Numbered from the stretch's first letter, positions 22,880 through 33,441 are shown. The stretch: DNA of 64,000 nt from Citrobacter sp. FP75 (GCF_018342065.1 NZ_JAFDOE010000006.1:62001-126000); one strand, 5' to 3'. Notes: generated by a model not told the origin, from the sequence alone. Made by a program: numbers and translations.

Positions 22880-23620
22880 ATGCTAGAACATGTATGCCAG
22901 CTTGCACGGAACGCGGGCGATGCCATTATGCAGGTCTACGATGGAATCAAACCGATAGAAATCACCAGCAAGCAGGATGATTCTCCGGTCACGGCGGCGG
23001 ATATTGCCGCGCACACGGTGATCCTCGAAGGGTTACAGGCGCTGACGCCAGATATTCCGGTTCTGTCGGAAGAGGATCCTCCTGGCTGGGATGTCCGTCA
23101 GCACTGGCAGCGCTACTGGCTGGTTGATCCGCTGGACGGTACCAAAGAGTTCATCAAGCGTAACGGTGAATTTACCGTAAACATTGCGCTGATTGAGAAA
23201 GGAAAGCCGGTACTGGGCGTGGTGTATGCGCCGGTAATGAAGGTGATGTACTGCGCGGCGGAAGGCAAAGCGTGGAAAGAAGAGTGCGGCGTGCGCAAAC
23301 CAATCCAGGTACGCGACGCGCGTCCACCGCTGGTGGTGATCAGCCGCTCGCACGCCGACAACGAGCTAAAAGAGTATCTGCAGCAACTTGGTGAACACCA
23401 GACCACGTCGATTGGTTCATCGCTGAAGTTCTGCCTGGTGGCGGAAGGGCAGGCGCAGCTGTACCCGCGCTTTGGACCGACCAACGTCTGGGACACCGCA
23501 GCAGGCCACGCCGTTGCCGCCGCAGCCGGAGCGCACGTTCACGACTGGCAGGGGAAACCCCTGGATTACACCCCGCGTGAATCGTTCCTTAACCCCGGCT
23601 TCCGGGTTTCTATTTACTAA
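22880..23620 (+). CDS. cysQ: CysQ, 3'(2'),5'-bisphosphate nucleotidase
   Basis: Mg2+-dependent phosphatase removing the 3' phosphate from PAP/PAPS, keeping sulfate assimilation and RNA turnover free of inhibitor. Inositol monophosphatase superfamily, 246 residues. The metal motifs are EEDP (about residue 64), DPLDGTKEF (about 83-91) and WDTAAGHAV near residue 208. The 3' end overlaps the convergent ytfJ by 11 bases. E. coli ytfI is absent from this junction. Confidence 0.97.
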   Translation: MLEHVCQLARNAGDAIMQVYDGIKPIEITSKQDDSPVTAADIAAHTVILEGLQALTPDIPVLSEEDPPGWDVRQHWQRYWLVDPLDGTKEFIKRNGEFTVNIALIEKGKPVLGVVYAPVMKVMYCAAEGKAWKEECGVRKPIQVRDARPPLVVISRSHADNELKEYLQQLGEHQTTSIGSSLKFCLVAEGQAQLYPRFGPTNVWDTAAGHAVAAAAGAHVHDWQGKPLDYTPRESFLNPGFRVSIY

Positions 23621-24167
23621 GCAATTTGTGCAGCAGAGCGACGACCTGCTGCACCTCTTCCTGCGTTAATGCCCCGTCTTTGGCCCACTGAACGCGACCG
23701 TCCTTGTCGAGTACCGCGATGGCTGAGCTCTCTTCGTCCAGTTGCCAGGCTTTACGTGCGATGCCGTCGCTGTCGACAATAAATTGTGACCACGGGTAGA
23801 GCTTCTTATTGCTCTCCAGACTGCTGCGCACAAACATGCCGGAGCCAGGGATAGCATCATCCGTGTTAACGATGGTGGTGGTCTGGTACTTGTCGTGCGG
23901 CAGGTTGGCCGCTTTGATGGCCTCAATCAATGTGGCGTTTTTCTCTTTTGCCGAGGTGCGTCCGGCGATGTGCTGCACAATACGAACTTTCCCCGGCAGC
24001 TGCGCGCTATTCCAGCTTTTATAGCTAAACTTATCGTTATCAAGAATCAGTTCGCCGCGATCGGCGATCCCCACCGGCGGCACGCGCTGGTTGGTTTCAA
24101 ACTTATGTGCAGAGGCTATCATCGGCAGCAACAGGCACGACAGCGCCAGCAGTTTATGTAAGGTCAT
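23610..24167 (-). CDS. ytfJ: YtfJ, periplasmic thioredoxin-like family protein
   Basis: Exported 185-residue protein of the YtfJ/HI0045 family. Signal peptide about 1-20 ([16 protein letters not shown]). The mature part has the family block [26 protein letters not shown] and a C-terminal segment with [20 protein letters not shown], resembling a redoxin fold, but no CXXC pair is visible, so a redox role is doubtful. Function unknown. Confidence 0.93.
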   Translation of the reverse strand: MTLHKLLALSCLLLPMIASAHKFETNQRVPPVGIADRGELILDNDKFSYKSWNSAQLPGKVRIVQHIAGRTSAKEKNATLIEAIKAANLPHDKYQTTTIVNTDDAIPGSGMFVRSSLESNKKLYPWSQFIVDSDGIARKAWQLDEESSAIAVLDKDGRVQWAKDGALTQEEVQQVVALLHKLLSK

Positions 24168-24493
24168 GGTGTTTCCTTCTATTTTTATTTTGCAGGTGAT
24201 CCGACCACTTGGGTCTGGAATTTAATCATATGTGCGAATGATGGTTTTTCCCGCAAGCGCGATGCCAGTTTGCGGACGGGCGCACAAATCCTGCAAAAAA
24301 TGAAGGCTTATACTGAGGACAGCGAATCGATGAAAAGATAATTCTGAATAATTGTAACCGGAAGGTAAATAAACTTATACACGCTGGAAACAACGTAGAG
24401 ATAGTCTATAGTCATATGGCATTAAAATTTGCGCCTGAGGATTGTCGGACCGATTGTGGTACCGCAAAGGCGTAATGCTCAGCAGGAGAAACA
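24168..24493 (+). promoter_or_regulatory. ytfJ / ytfK divergent intergenic region
   Basis: A 326-base gap with no supported gene. It must contain the ytfJ promoter (left end) and the ytfK promoter (right part); TATAGT at 24407-24412 is a possible minus-10 for ytfK. In E. coli ytfK responds to phosphate limitation through PhoB, but I could not make out a convincing pho box by eye. Confidence 0.4.
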
Positions 24494-24700
24494 ATGAAAA
24501 TTTTCCAACGATACAACCCGCTGCAGGTGGCGAAGTACGTGAAGATCCTGTTTCGTGGACGGTTATATATCAAGGATGTAGGCGCTTTTGAATTTGATAA
24601 GGGTAAGATTCTTATCCCAAAAGTGAAGGACAAACAGCACTTTTCTGTGATGTCCGAAGTTAACCGTCAGGTCATGCGTCTGCAAACTGAGATGGCGTGA
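24494..24700 (+). CDS. ytfK: YtfK, SpoT-activating stringent-response factor
   Basis: 68-residue cytosolic DUF1107 protein, practically identical in length and pattern to E. coli YtfK, which shifts SpoT toward (p)ppGpp synthesis during phosphate or fatty-acid starvation. AGGAG lies 6 bases before the ATG. Basic N-terminal half ([23 protein letters not shown]). Ends at a strong bidirectional terminator. Confidence 0.93.
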   Translation: MKIFQRYNPLQVAKYVKILFRGRLYIKDVGAFEFDKGKILIPKVKDKQHFSVMSEVNRQVMRLQTEMA

Positions 24701-24738
24701 TCAAAGTGCTATGCGGTAGTTTAAGTGGTATATAAAAA

Positions 24739-24761
24739 ACGGCTCCTGTAACAGGAGCCGT
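24739..24761. terminator. Bidirectional terminator between ytfK and ytfL
   Basis: Perfect 11-bp stem ACGGCTCCTGT (24739-24749) with ACAGGAGCCGT (24751-24761) and a one-base centre. An A run precedes it (T run for the minus strand) and TTGATGTTTT follows, so it can serve both convergent genes. Confidence 0.88.
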
Positions 24762-24783
24762 TGATGTTTTCAGGCCAGCAAAC

Positions 24784-26121
24784 TTATGCCGCGCCTTCTT
24801 CTTTCGCATCCGGTAGCTTCGGCACCAGAACGGTGGGCTTGCTGTCCAGACGTGTTACCAGCAGCTGATCGATCTTGTAGTTATCGATGTCCACCACTTC
24901 AAATTTATAACCGGAGTACTTCACCGAGTCGGTACGTTTCGGGATTTTACGCAGCATGAACATCATGAAACCACCGATGGTTTCATAGTTGCCGGACTGC
25001 GGAAACTCGTCGATATCCAGTACGCGCATCACGTCATCAATTGGCGTACCGCCGTCGATAAGCCAGGAATTCTCGTCACGCGCCACAATCTGCTCTTCCA
25101 GACCCTGGCCGACTAAGTCACCCATCAGCGTGGTCATCACGTCGTTAAGCGTGATAATGCCTACTACCAGCGCGTACTCGTTCATGATAACGGCAAAGTC
25201 TTCACCTGCTGTTTTAAAGCTTTCCAGCGCCTCAGACAGCGTCAGTGTATCCGGGACAATCAGCGTATTGCGGATCTGCACGCCGCTGTTCAGCGCCATG
25301 CTTTGGTTTGCCAGCACGCGGTTCAGCAGATCTTTGGAATCGACATAACCAATAATGTGGTCGATATCTTCGTTACACACCAGAAACTTGGAGTGCGGAT
25401 GTTCCGCTACCTTGTTCTTCAGACTCTGCTCGTCTTCGTGCAGATCGAACCAGATAACGTTCTCACGTGATGTCATCGAAGACGGTACGGTACGCGATTC
25501 CAGTTCGAACACGTTTTCAATCAGCTCATGTTCCTGCTTACGCAAAACACCCGCCAGCGCGCCTGCTTCAAATACGGCATAGATGTCATCGGAGGTGATG
25601 TCATCTTTGCGCACCATCGGGATCTTGAACAGCCGGAAAATACTGTTCGCCAGCCCATTGAAGAACCACACTAATGGACGAAACACCATCAAACAGAAGC
25701 GCATCGGGTTGATGATGCGCAAAGCCACAGTTTCTGGCGCAATCATACCGATGCGTTTCGGGGTTAAATCCGCGAACAGGATGAACAGGCCAGTAACCAG
25801 CGAGAACGAAAGAATGAAGCTCAGTTGTTCGGAAAGCTCTGGGGCTAAGTACTTCGAGAAAAGGCCGTAAAAGACCGGAGAAAACGCCGCATCACCCACA
25901 ATACCGCCGAGAATAGCGACGGCGTTAAGGCCAATTTGCACGACGGTGAAGAACATGCCGGGGTTTTCCTGCATCTTCATTACGCGTTGCGCATTGATGT
26001 TGCCTTCATCGGCAAGTAGCTTAAGTTTGATTTTGCGTGAAGCGGCAAGCGAGATCTCGGATATCGAGAAAAACGCACTCACGGCGATCAGGCAGAGAAT
26101 GACTAAAATACTGTTTAACAT
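24784..26121 (-). CDS. ytfL: YtfL (PaeA), CorC/DUF21-type inner membrane protein, polyamine exporter
   Basis: Inner membrane protein, 445 residues. N-terminal DUF21/CNNM transmembrane domain (about 1-195), a CBS-domain pair (about 215-335; FLVCNEDIDHIIGYVDSKDLLNR and EDFAVIMNEYALVVGIITLNDV) and a C-terminal CorC_HlyC domain (about 350-430). In Salmonella and E. coli this protein, PaeA, protects against cadaverine and putrescine, apparently by export. The C-terminus differs slightly from E. coli. Confidence 0.94.
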   Translation of the reverse strand: MLNSILVILCLIAVSAFFSISEISLAASRKIKLKLLADEGNINAQRVMKMQENPGMFFTVVQIGLNAVAILGGIVGDAAFSPVFYGLFSKYLAPELSEQLSFILSFSLVTGLFILFADLTPKRIGMIAPETVALRIINPMRFCLMVFRPLVWFFNGLANSIFRLFKIPMVRKDDITSDDIYAVFEAGALAGVLRKQEHELIENVFELESRTVPSSMTSRENVIWFDLHEDEQSLKNKVAEHPHSKFLVCNEDIDHIIGYVDSKDLLNRVLANQSMALNSGVQIRNTLIVPDTLTLSEALESFKTAGEDFAVIMNEYALVVGIITLNDVMTTLMGDLVGQGLEEQIVARDENSWLIDGGTPIDDVMRVLDIDEFPQSGNYETIGGFMMFMLRKIPKRTDSVKYSGYKFEVVDIDNYKIDQLLVTRLDSKPTVLVPKLPDAKEEGAA

Positions 26122-26190
26122 ATCTTATCTGACCGTTCTGGCCAGATCCTCGGAAGGGATAAATTGATAAATCCGTGTGAAATACACATT

Positions 26191-26219
26191 GAAAACCGGT
26201 CCGAAGGGAGTGGACCGGC
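26191..26219 (-). terminator. Probable terminator of the glycoside operon
   Basis: Stem CCGGTCC (26196-26202) with GGACCGG (26212-26218), followed on the minus strand by TTTTC. It lies 60 bases past the last gene of the leftward glycoside operon and before the ytfL start. Confidence 0.75.
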
Positions 26220-26279
26220 AATTTCAGAAGCTAGTATAGCGTAAGGTACTGTAAAGTCGCCAGAGGAGCTTTTTTGGCC

Positions 26280-27350
26280 TTATTCTGCTGCGTTAAGTCT
26301 GCGAACCATCTGCATCTCTTTTTCGCTATAGGGCGACCCATCCGGTTTCAGCACATCATGAAACCATAGCTGCGCGGTATTGTCGCTGAGAGGGATATCC
26401 GGCCACGGTAACCAGGTTTGCGTTTTACCCTGCACCAGCCCCCAGTGGTAACTGGAGACACGTTGGGCGCTAAACAGCGGCAACTGTTCTTCTATTCGGC
26501 TATCAACATGGCGTGCCAGCCACTCGGTACAAAAGAGCGGTCTGCCAAATTCAGCAAGCGTTGACAAAAGAGACAGTTGGCCTGGGGTATCTACGTAAGC
26601 ATGGTAGCTAATCACATCGGAAAGTCGCAGTGCAGCTATATCAACAGGATGGGTAAACGCACTCCCACAGGCCGTACGATCGTCAATATGCCAGGCGGCT
26701 ACGGTCAATGGCTGAGAGGGTGACTCCTGTCGTGCCCAGCCAAACAGGTGGGTCATCAGGGTTAAGGCGTAAATCTCCAGCCTGTCGTCATAGCGGGCAA
26801 ATTCGCCGGTATGACAAAAAATCCCGCCGTTACCCGGTTCATTATATAAATCCCAGACGCTTATCCGTGTGTCATGACGAAAGTAACGGATGATATCGCG
26901 GACGTAGGCTTCAATGTGCGGCCAACAGGTTCTGTCCATCACGCAGGCCCTTCCCGGACTGCCTGCCGCCTGGCTATTGTGTACGCCGGGGACCGGGGCT
27001 TTTTGCTGACCGATAAACGGCTCATCGCCGGAAAAGGCGCAGTCGTCGAGCAGCGTCAGCATCACTTTGATGCCGCAGGCGTGCGCTATGCTCAGAAATG
27101 TCTCGATACGGTCAATCAGGCCAGCGCGGTCATGCTGCCAGACGGTAAACGGTAAGTTTGTCCGCAGCTGGTTATAGCCATACAGGCTGGCCCAGTGAAG
27201 TTCCTGTTCGATGGTGCTGATATCGAAACTCTCGGCTTGCCACATTTCGAGCCAGTTGACCGCGGTGCGCGGTAAATAGTTAAAACCGCAGCCCCAGGGT
27301 TGCTGTTGATACCAGCGCTGTGCCTGGGTTTTGCTCCAGGGTTGATACAT
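26280..27350 (-). CDS. Glycoside hydrolase-like protein (clan GH-A, GH5-type)
   Basis: 356-residue cytosolic protein with a TIM-barrel glycosidase pattern: [14 protein letters not shown] at the start, the acid/base region [11 protein letters not shown] (Glu about residue 185) and a late-strand candidate nucleophile FCTEWLARH (Glu about 278). No signal peptide, so it should act on an imported glycoside. Start at MYQPWS, with AAGGAG 6 bases upstream and 10 bases after the transporter stop; an open extension upstream overlaps the transporter and is rejected. Last gene of the operon. Substrate not predictable. Confidence 0.85.
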   Translation of the reverse strand: MYQPWSKTQAQRWYQQQPWGCGFNYLPRTAVNWLEMWQAESFDISTIEQELHWASLYGYNQLRTNLPFTVWQHDRAGLIDRIETFLSIAHACGIKVMLTLLDDCAFSGDEPFIGQQKAPVPGVHNSQAAGSPGRACVMDRTCWPHIEAYVRDIIRYFRHDTRISVWDLYNEPGNGGIFCHTGEFARYDDRLEIYALTLMTHLFGWARQESPSQPLTVAAWHIDDRTACGSAFTHPVDIAALRLSDVISYHAYVDTPGQLSLLSTLAEFGRPLFCTEWLARHVDSRIEEQLPLFSAQRVSSYHWGLVQGKTQTWLPWPDIPLSDNTAQLWFHDVLKPDGSPYSEKEMQMVRRLNAAE

Positions 27351-27360
27351 GATGCGCTCC

Positions 27361-28905
27361 TTATTCTGCATCAGAGAGACTGACGCGTCCCGTTGCCCGC
27401 TGCGTGGCGCTGCCACCCCAGACTTCATCGTATTCGTAGCCGGTGAGCTGTTTGATCACTACCCGGGTTTCCTCATCGCAGTCGCGATAGTTGCCACCCA
27501 GCTTGCGGCGCGCGATCTCTTTGAGCAGGACTTTGTGCGTTTCACGTGTGAGTTTGAACTTGTAGGTGGCGTAAAAACTCACCGCCAGTAGCGCCGCGGT
27601 AGCAAAGATCATCAATCCGATAATGGCGTGCAGCGCCATTTCAGGCTGAGCGCCGCTGCCTTTTACAAAGCCCGACTCCTCCAGCACCATGCCAATCAGC
27701 AGGATGGCGATGGCCACGGTGCTCTTGCGGGTGAGCACCATCACGCCTGCAAAAATGCCTTCGCGACGCTGCTGGGTAACCATCTCATCGATATCAGGAA
27801 TAAAGCTGTAGATATTCCATGGGATATAGTAGAGACCGGAACGCGCCATGCCGAGTAGAATAAATACCGCAGAGAATAAAATATTGGATACCTGGGTTTC
27901 AGTGTAATAAATAACAAATAAAAATAGTAATACGCTGAATATACAGCTGTAAGAGATTCGTAGTGCGGCGGATGGCGTTATATTGAGTTTGTTCAGTAAT
28001 AGCATAAATCCATAGGTGCCAAACACGGAAGCAAAGGCGGCAATGCTTAGCCAGCCGGAAACGGAGGCGGCATCCTGACTTAAACAATACACCACATAAT
28101 AGGTGAATACCGAGCCGAACACATCCATGGCGGTAAATGAGAAAATATAAATAATGATATGCAGGCGAAATGCCCGGATCCTGAAAGAAGAACAGAGATC
28201 GAGTATCAAATATTTAAGGTGATTCAGTAGGCCGCTATTACGTTGCAAGTCGGTTTTAAACGATTCTTCCTGTACATCTTTGGCTTCCCATGTGCAGCGC
28301 CAGGTAATAAACACGGCGATACAGAAAACCACGGAAAATATCAGCCCGGTGAGTGTATAGGTAAACGGATTATCTTTGCCGGTAAACTGCATCAGGATAC
28401 CCGGTACTGAGACGGCCAGAAAGCCGCCCAACTGCGAGCAGATCATGCGCACGCCGGAGAGGCGGCTGCGCTCTTCGTAGCGGTTGGTCATCTCTGCGGC
28501 CAGGGTTTCCCACGGCACCAGTACCATGGCAGACAGCAACTCAATCGATAAATAGGTTCCCAGGTAATACCAGTATCCCATATCAGTTAGCCACAGCAGC
28601 GCATAGAGAAACATTAACGGCGAACTGAGTAATAAAAAGAAGCGACGACGGCCAAATCTTCGACCCAGCCACGTGTCGCCAAAGTTATCGGTGATATAAC
28701 CCATAATTGGGCTGAGCAGTGCATCAATTACGCGGGCAATAGCAAATATTGAGCCTGCTTCCAGCACGCTTAAACCGCAGTAGGTTGTGTAAAAAAATAA
28801 AAGCCAGGTTCCGATAATGGCGAAAGCACCGCCGCCAAATAAATCAGTAATGCCATAGCCGATCGCTACACCATAACTGACTCTGCGTTCAGTTGGTTTG
28901 ACCAT
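27361..28905 (-). CDS. GPH-family (MFS) sugar:cation symporter
   Basis: 514-residue 12-helix permease of the glycoside-pentoside-hexuronide family (MelB/YihO type): [22 protein letters not shown] opens TM1, the cytoplasmic loop [14 protein letters not shown] follows TM2-3, and [19 protein letters not shown] is the family loop between TM4 and TM5. The C-terminal cytosolic tail is long (about 60 residues). It is the only transporter in this locus, so it presumably brings in the glycoside handled by the dehydrogenases and the hydrolase. Confidence 0.92.
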   Translation of the reverse strand: MVKPTERRVSYGVAIGYGITDLFGGGAFAIIGTWLLFFYTTYCGLSVLEAGSIFAIARVIDALLSPIMGYITDNFGDTWLGRRFGRRRFFLLLSSPLMFLYALLWLTDMGYWYYLGTYLSIELLSAMVLVPWETLAAEMTNRYEERSRLSGVRMICSQLGGFLAVSVPGILMQFTGKDNPFTYTLTGLIFSVVFCIAVFITWRCTWEAKDVQEESFKTDLQRNSGLLNHLKYLILDLCSSFRIRAFRLHIIIYIFSFTAMDVFGSVFTYYVVYCLSQDAASVSGWLSIAAFASVFGTYGFMLLLNKLNITPSAALRISYSCIFSVLLFLFVIYYTETQVSNILFSAVFILLGMARSGLYYIPWNIYSFIPDIDEMVTQQRREGIFAGVMVLTRKSTVAIAILLIGMVLEESGFVKGSGAQPEMALHAIIGLMIFATAALLAVSFYATYKFKLTRETHKVLLKEIARRKLGGNYRDCDEETRVVIKQLTGYEYDEVWGGSATQRATGRVSLSDAE

Positions 28906-28987
28906 AATATTTTTTCCAGTATGTAGGGTATCCGTATCCCGGTATTATCCGGCTGTTTTTAATTGGTTCTTTAGCGCTAAAATAATT

Positions 28988-30010
28988 TTAATTATTAAGG
29001 CTTATCCATTGTCGTGTTTTGGATGAATGATAAATAGCGTCGACCATTGCCAGTGATTTTCTGGCTTCATTAATATTGATATATTCTGTTTGACCTCCAT
29101 GAGTAATAGCATGATAGAACTGACGAATGGCCTGCTGGTGGCCCAGGCCCCAGTAACTTTTTACGTGACCGTCTGGTGAACCATCGCACTCCAGCTTCAG
29201 GCGCCGGTCTGCGGTTATGCGCCACAGCGTGTTATCCGTGAGTTGAAGCATGCCTTGCTCGCAATGGATCTCCAGCAGCAGCGGTGAATCGAGCGTGTTG
29301 CAGTTGCTGGCGTAGAACAGACCGCGGGCGCCATTGGTAAAGTGCAGGGTCGCCATCGCGCTGTCTTCGGCTTCGGTGACTTCCGCCAGCTCGCCGCTAT
29401 CCACCACACCTTTTAAACGCGCCACGCCTCCCGCGAACCACTGCATCAGATCGAGGGTATGAATGGCCTGGTTGATCAGCAAACTGCCGCCCTCGCTGGC
29501 AAAACGTCCGCGCCACGGACTTTCACTGTAATAAGCCCTGGAGCGGGACCAGGTTAAAACAGCTTTAATGCTGAGCATTTTGCCGAGCGTATTTTTCGCC
29601 AGTTCATCGCGGATGCGTAAACTGGTTGGATTAAGTCGGTTTTGATAGCACACGCCCAGTAATCCCGGGGCGGATGCCGCTGCGTTAGCGATGTCAGCCA
29701 CCTCTGTGCAATTCAAACCCACCGGTTTTTCGCAAAACACATGCTTACCGGCAGCGAGCGCGGCGGTGATCATGTTTTTATGCTCGAAGTGCGGCGTGCA
29801 GATATGTACGACGTCAATGTCATTATCCAGCAGCATTTCGCGGTAATTTGGGTAATAACGACAGTTATACGCCATGGCCTGTTGCAGACCGTTGGCGCTA
29901 TCAGTATCAACCAGCGCGCGCAGCGTGACCCCCGGCAAAAGCCGGAGGGCGTTGACGTGGCTGCGATGAATCGCCCCCGCGCCAATAATGGCGGCATTTA
30001 TTGTTTTCAT
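28988..30010 (-). CDS. Gfo/Idh/MocA-family NAD(P)-dependent oxidoreductase (fourth in operon)
   Basis: 340-residue dehydrogenase. N-terminal Rossmann fold with AAIIGAGAIHRSHVNAL (residues about 6-22), the family EKP motif in HVFCEKPVGLN, and the C-terminal alpha/beta domain with GGSLLINQAIHTLDLMQWF carrying the catalytic-region His. Start MKTINA follows GGGGGTG by 3-4 bases and lies 11 bases after the previous gene; an upstream extension would overlap it. Likely substrate is a sugar, sugar acid or glycoside. Confidence 0.9.
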   Translation of the reverse strand: MKTINAAIIGAGAIHRSHVNALRLLPGVTLRALVDTDSANGLQQAMAYNCRYYPNYREMLLDNDIDVVHICTPHFEHKNMITAALAAGKHVFCEKPVGLNCTEVADIANAAASAPGLLGVCYQNRLNPTSLRIRDELAKNTLGKMLSIKAVLTWSRSRAYYSESPWRGRFASEGGSLLINQAIHTLDLMQWFAGGVARLKGVVDSGELAEVTEAEDSAMATLHFTNGARGLFYASNCNTLDSPLLLEIHCEQGMLQLTDNTLWRITADRRLKLECDGSPDGHVKSYWGLGHQQAIRQFYHAITHGGQTEYININEARKSLAMVDAIYHSSKTRQWISLNN

Positions 30011-30021
30011 GTCACCCCCGT

Positions 30022-31089
30022 TCACGTGTTTGCATTCGCGAGCATTTGTGCCTTCACGCACAGCTCTGCGGCTTTAAAGGCGTGGGCCTGTGTCATGGCG
30101 TTTTCGGTGCGATTCAGACAGTCGAGAATGAATTCGCCGAAGAACGGAAAACCGACTTTACCCGCGACCGGATAGCGGAATTCCCCTTCTTTATTAACCA
30201 GATACACCACATCTTGCTCACCCCGGGTGATGTCCACATACTTGCGGATCTCAATGTAGCCCTCGGTACCCAATAAAGTCAGGCGTCCATCCCCCCAGCT
30301 ACTGAGGCCCTCTGGCGTAAACCAGTCGCAGCGGAAGTAACTGGTCGCCCCGTTGTCGCCCGCCAGCATGGCATCGCCAAAGTCTTCAAACTGCGGATAC
30401 TGCGGATGATTGACGTTACGTACCTGGCTGGCGACGACATGCGCCTCGCTGTTGCCGGTATAAAACAGAAATTGTTCAATTTGATGGCTGCCGATGTCGC
30501 ACAGGATGCCGCCAAAGTAGCGTCGGTCATAAAACCAGTCCGGACGCCCATCGCCTTCGCGGTGCGGACCGGTGCCCAGCGTTTGCATCACGCGTCCAAT
30601 CGCTCCCTGTTGGACTAGCTGACCGGCAAAGACGGCGCTTTCAACGTGCAGACGCTCGCTGTAATAGACCGCGTATTTGCGCCCGGTCTGCGCCACCATC
30701 GTTTTGGCGTCTTCCAGCTGTGCAAGGGTGGTCAGCGGTGCTTTGTCGGTGAAATAGTCTTTACCCGCCGCCATCACTTTCAGGCCCAGCGGGCAGCGCT
30801 CGGAAGGAATAGCCGCCCCGGCGACCAGCCTGACATCGCGATCGCTCAGGATGGTTTCGAGTGAACCGGCAACCTGCGCCTGCGGATACTGCTGCAGAAA
30901 TTTCGCCACTTTCTGCGGGTCGGGATCGTAAACCCATTTCAGCGTGGCACCGGCTTCAATCAGCCCGTTGCACATGCCGTAGATATGGCCGTGATCGAGC
31001 GTGGCGGCGGCAATCACAAATTCACCCGGTTTCACCACCGGCTGAGGTTTGCCGGTCGGGGCGTAGTTCATTCCATCTTGCTTGTTCAT
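30022..31089 (-). CDS. Gfo/Idh/MocA-family oxidoreductase (third in operon)
   Basis: 355-residue paralogue. The nucleotide-binding region reads IAAATLDHGHIYGMCNGL, without a standard GXGXXG, so cofactor binding may be altered. The EKP motif is replaced by TDKAPLTTL. The C-terminal half keeps GGILCDIGSHQIEQFLFY with the family His and PHREGDGRPDWFYD. It overlaps the preceding gene by 4 bases (ATGA), indicating coupling. The altered motifs set it apart from its neighbours. Confidence 0.88.
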   Translation of the reverse strand: MNKQDGMNYAPTGKPQPVVKPGEFVIAAATLDHGHIYGMCNGLIEAGATLKWVYDPDPQKVAKFLQQYPQAQVAGSLETILSDRDVRLVAGAAIPSERCPLGLKVMAAGKDYFTDKAPLTTLAQLEDAKTMVAQTGRKYAVYYSERLHVESAVFAGQLVQQGAIGRVMQTLGTGPHREGDGRPDWFYDRRYFGGILCDIGSHQIEQFLFYTGNSEAHVVASQVRNVNHPQYPQFEDFGDAMLAGDNGATSYFRCDWFTPEGLSSWGDGRLTLLGTEGYIEIRKYVDITRGEQDVVYLVNKEGEFRYPVAGKVGFPFFGEFILDCLNRTENAMTQAHAFKAAELCVKAQMLANANT

Positions 31090-32270
31090 TGTTTAACTCC
31101 TGAATCTAAGTCTTTACCCAGAGGGATGGCGCCGACTTCCGTAAAATTGCTTACAGAGGCGGATTTCTCATAGAAATGCGGGGCGATTTCAATCAGGCCG
31201 CCGGTGCGATAAAACGCATCGGTGTGGTGAATGGGCAGCGTCACCACCGTGCGAGTGATGGCGGATTTATAGATGGCGGTAATCAGCTCCAGCGAACGTT
31301 TCCCCTGTTCTCCGTCGACCAGGACCGCGCTCTGCCGTTCGATGGCGCTGAGCAGGTTGTCGATTTGCCCACAATGCAACGTCCATTGCAGCGCTGGCGT
31401 AGTGCGGAAAAGCGCGTCCAGATGCTGTTCCAGTTCGTCGTTATTGTCCGGTTGTGGGAAGCCGTTATCCGCCGACTGGCTGGCATGCACCTGCCACGGG
31501 GCGGAGATCCGTGCCTTTTCGCCCTGAATGACGATTTTCTGATCTTCACCGTGATGCACCACGGAGGCAGTCAGTTGCGTCAACGCCCCGTTCGGGTATT
31601 TGAAGATAGCCGCGCTGAGGTCTTCCACTTCGGCGTTGTCGTGCGCGACGTTGCTCATCATCGCCACCACCTCTGCCGGGAAGCCGAGCATCCACTGAAT
31701 GGCGTCGATGTGGTGCACCGCATGATTCAGCGTGCAGCCTCCGCCTTCTTTCTGCCAGGTGCCGCGCCACCACAGGTCGTAATAGCAATGTCCGCGCCAC
31801 CAGAACGAATCCACCTGCGCATGGCAAATCTTGCCTGCCAGCCCGGAGTCCACAGCGGTTTTTAAGCGCCAGAAGGCATCAGTAAAGCGGTTTTGCGCGA
31901 TGACCGATAAGATTTTCCCGCTGGCTTTCTGCGCGGCAATCATGGCGTCGCACTCTTCGAGCGAAGCGGCCATTGGTTTTTCGCACAGCACGTGTTTTCC
32001 GGCCTGTAGCGCATCGATGCTGATGTCCGCGTGCACGTACGGCGGCGTACAGACGTCGACCACGTCCACCGCAATACCCGATTCCAGCATGGCCTGATGA
32101 CTGTTGTAGACCAGGGCATCAACCAGGCCGTAGCGCGTTTTCTTCTCTTCGGCTTTCTCCGGGTAGATATCAACCAGCGCGACTATCCGACAGCGATCCG
32201 CGAACTGCAAATAGCCCTGAATGTGGTTATGGGAAATATTCCCGGTACCGACAATGGCAATATTCAGCAT
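31086..32270 (-). CDS. Gfo/Idh/MocA-family oxidoreductase (second in operon)
   Basis: 394-residue dehydrogenase. Rossmann motif VGTGNISHNHIQGYL (about 6-21), canonical EKP in HVLCEKPMAAS, and GGGCTLNHAVHHIDAIQWM in the substrate domain. The start MLNIAIVG is preceded by AGGAG 6 bases upstream; the longer open frame before it runs into the previous gene and lacks a ribosome site. A C-terminal extension of about 45 residues after the usual family end (from TLPIHHTDAFYRTGG) is unusual. The stop overlaps the next gene by 4 bases. Confidence 0.9.
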   Translation of the reverse strand: MLNIAIVGTGNISHNHIQGYLQFADRCRIVALVDIYPEKAEEKKTRYGLVDALVYNSHQAMLESGIAVDVVDVCTPPYVHADISIDALQAGKHVLCEKPMAASLEECDAMIAAQKASGKILSVIAQNRFTDAFWRLKTAVDSGLAGKICHAQVDSFWWRGHCYYDLWWRGTWQKEGGGCTLNHAVHHIDAIQWMLGFPAEVVAMMSNVAHDNAEVEDLSAAIFKYPNGALTQLTASVVHHGEDQKIVIQGEKARISAPWQVHASQSADNGFPQPDNNDELEQHLDALFRTTPALQWTLHCGQIDNLLSAIERQSAVLVDGEQGKRSLELITAIYKSAITRTVVTLPIHHTDAFYRTGGLIEIAPHFYEKSASVSNFTEVGAIPLGKDLDSGVKQ

Positions 32271-32286
32271 GGTTTTCTCCTGCACG

Positions 32287-33441
32287 TTACCAGCTACCGG
32301 AAGCGTCCAGCGTGCGGCTGGCGGTGGTTTTTTCGACCGAGGAGGCGATACGCTCCTGCAACAGCTGGAAGTAACGTTGCTCGTCAATTGGCAGCTCAAC
32401 CCAGTCATCGGTCCAGGTGGAGAGGTGCATGGCGTTGGAAAGCGTCAGGCCGCGAATCCCTTCCTGACCGGGAGCGATAAGCGGCTCGCCGTGCAGAATG
32501 GCGGCGGTGAAGTTACGGGTAATGACGTGGTGCTCGCTGCATTCCGGTTCGGTAGGGATGGTCACTTCCCAGCGCTCCGGCTCGCCAAAACCGTTTTGCC
32601 AGCGGGCGTTGAAGTCGGTTTCAGATTCACGCAGTCGCCAGAAGCGCAGGCGGCCTTCTTCTACCACCACTTTTCCACGGTCTCCGACAATTTCCAGGCG
32701 GTTGGTACCTGGCGTTTCAGCGACGGTGGTGATAAACACCCCGGTTGCGCCGTTGGCGTATTCTGCGTAGGCCGTGACCTCATCTTCGACTTCAATCTGG
32801 CGGTGTTTGCCAAACTGGCAAAAGGCGCGCAAGCGTACCGGCATACCGACCAGCCATTGCCACAGATCGAGCTGGTGCGGGTCCTGGTTAAGCAGCACAC
32901 CGCCGCCTTCACCTTTCCAGGTTGCGCGCCAGCCGCCGGAGTTGTAATAGCTTTGCGAACGATACCAGTTGGTAATGATCCAGTTAGAGCGACGTAGTTC
33001 GCCGAGCTCACCGCTGTCGATCAGGTCTTTCACTTTCTGATACAGAGGGTTCGGGCGCTGGTTGTACATCATGCCGAACACCACATCGCATTCGCGGGCG
33101 CAGGCGTTCATCTCTTGTACCTGCGCGGTGTAGACTCCGGCAGGCTTCTCGCACAGCGTATGGATGCCGAGACGCATGGCCATCATTGACAAGCCGGGAT
33201 GGTCATAGTGCGGCGTGGCGACGATAACGGCGTCGATCAGCCCGCTTTTCAGCATCTGACGCGCGTCGCTGAACACTGGCACGTCTTCGCCGACCAGCCG
33301 TTGGATCGCCGCATGCTTATCGGGATTGTTATCGCAGACTGCGGTAAGCACAGCCTCTTGTACCGTCCCGGACAGCAGGTAGCGGGCATGGACGGTGCCA
33401 ATATTTCCCACGCCAATAATGCCAAAGCGTAATTTTTTCAT
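32287..33441 (-). CDS. Gfo/Idh/MocA-family oxidoreductase (first in operon)
   Basis: 384-residue dehydrogenase, first gene of the leftward glycoside operon. Rossmann GIIGVGNIGTVHARYL (about 6-22), EKP in HTLCEKPAGVY, and the substrate-domain segment GGGVLLNQDPHQLDLWQWL with the family His. Start MKKLRFG has AAGG 8 bases upstream. It is divergent from the LacI-type regulator, which is the likely controller. Substrate-domain pattern resembles myo-inositol or keto-glycoside dehydrogenases, but specificity cannot be read from sequence. Confidence 0.9.
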   Translation of the reverse strand: MKKLRFGIIGVGNIGTVHARYLLSGTVQEAVLTAVCDNNPDKHAAIQRLVGEDVPVFSDARQMLKSGLIDAVIVATPHYDHPGLSMMAMRLGIHTLCEKPAGVYTAQVQEMNACARECDVVFGMMYNQRPNPLYQKVKDLIDSGELGELRRSNWIITNWYRSQSYYNSGGWRATWKGEGGGVLLNQDPHQLDLWQWLVGMPVRLRAFCQFGKHRQIEVEDEVTAYAEYANGATGVFITTVAETPGTNRLEIVGDRGKVVVEEGRLRFWRLRESETDFNARWQNGFGEPERWEVTIPTEPECSEHHVITRNFTAAILHGEPLIAPGQEGIRGLTLSNAMHLSTWTDDWVELPIDEQRYFQLLQERIASSVEKTTASRTLDASGSW

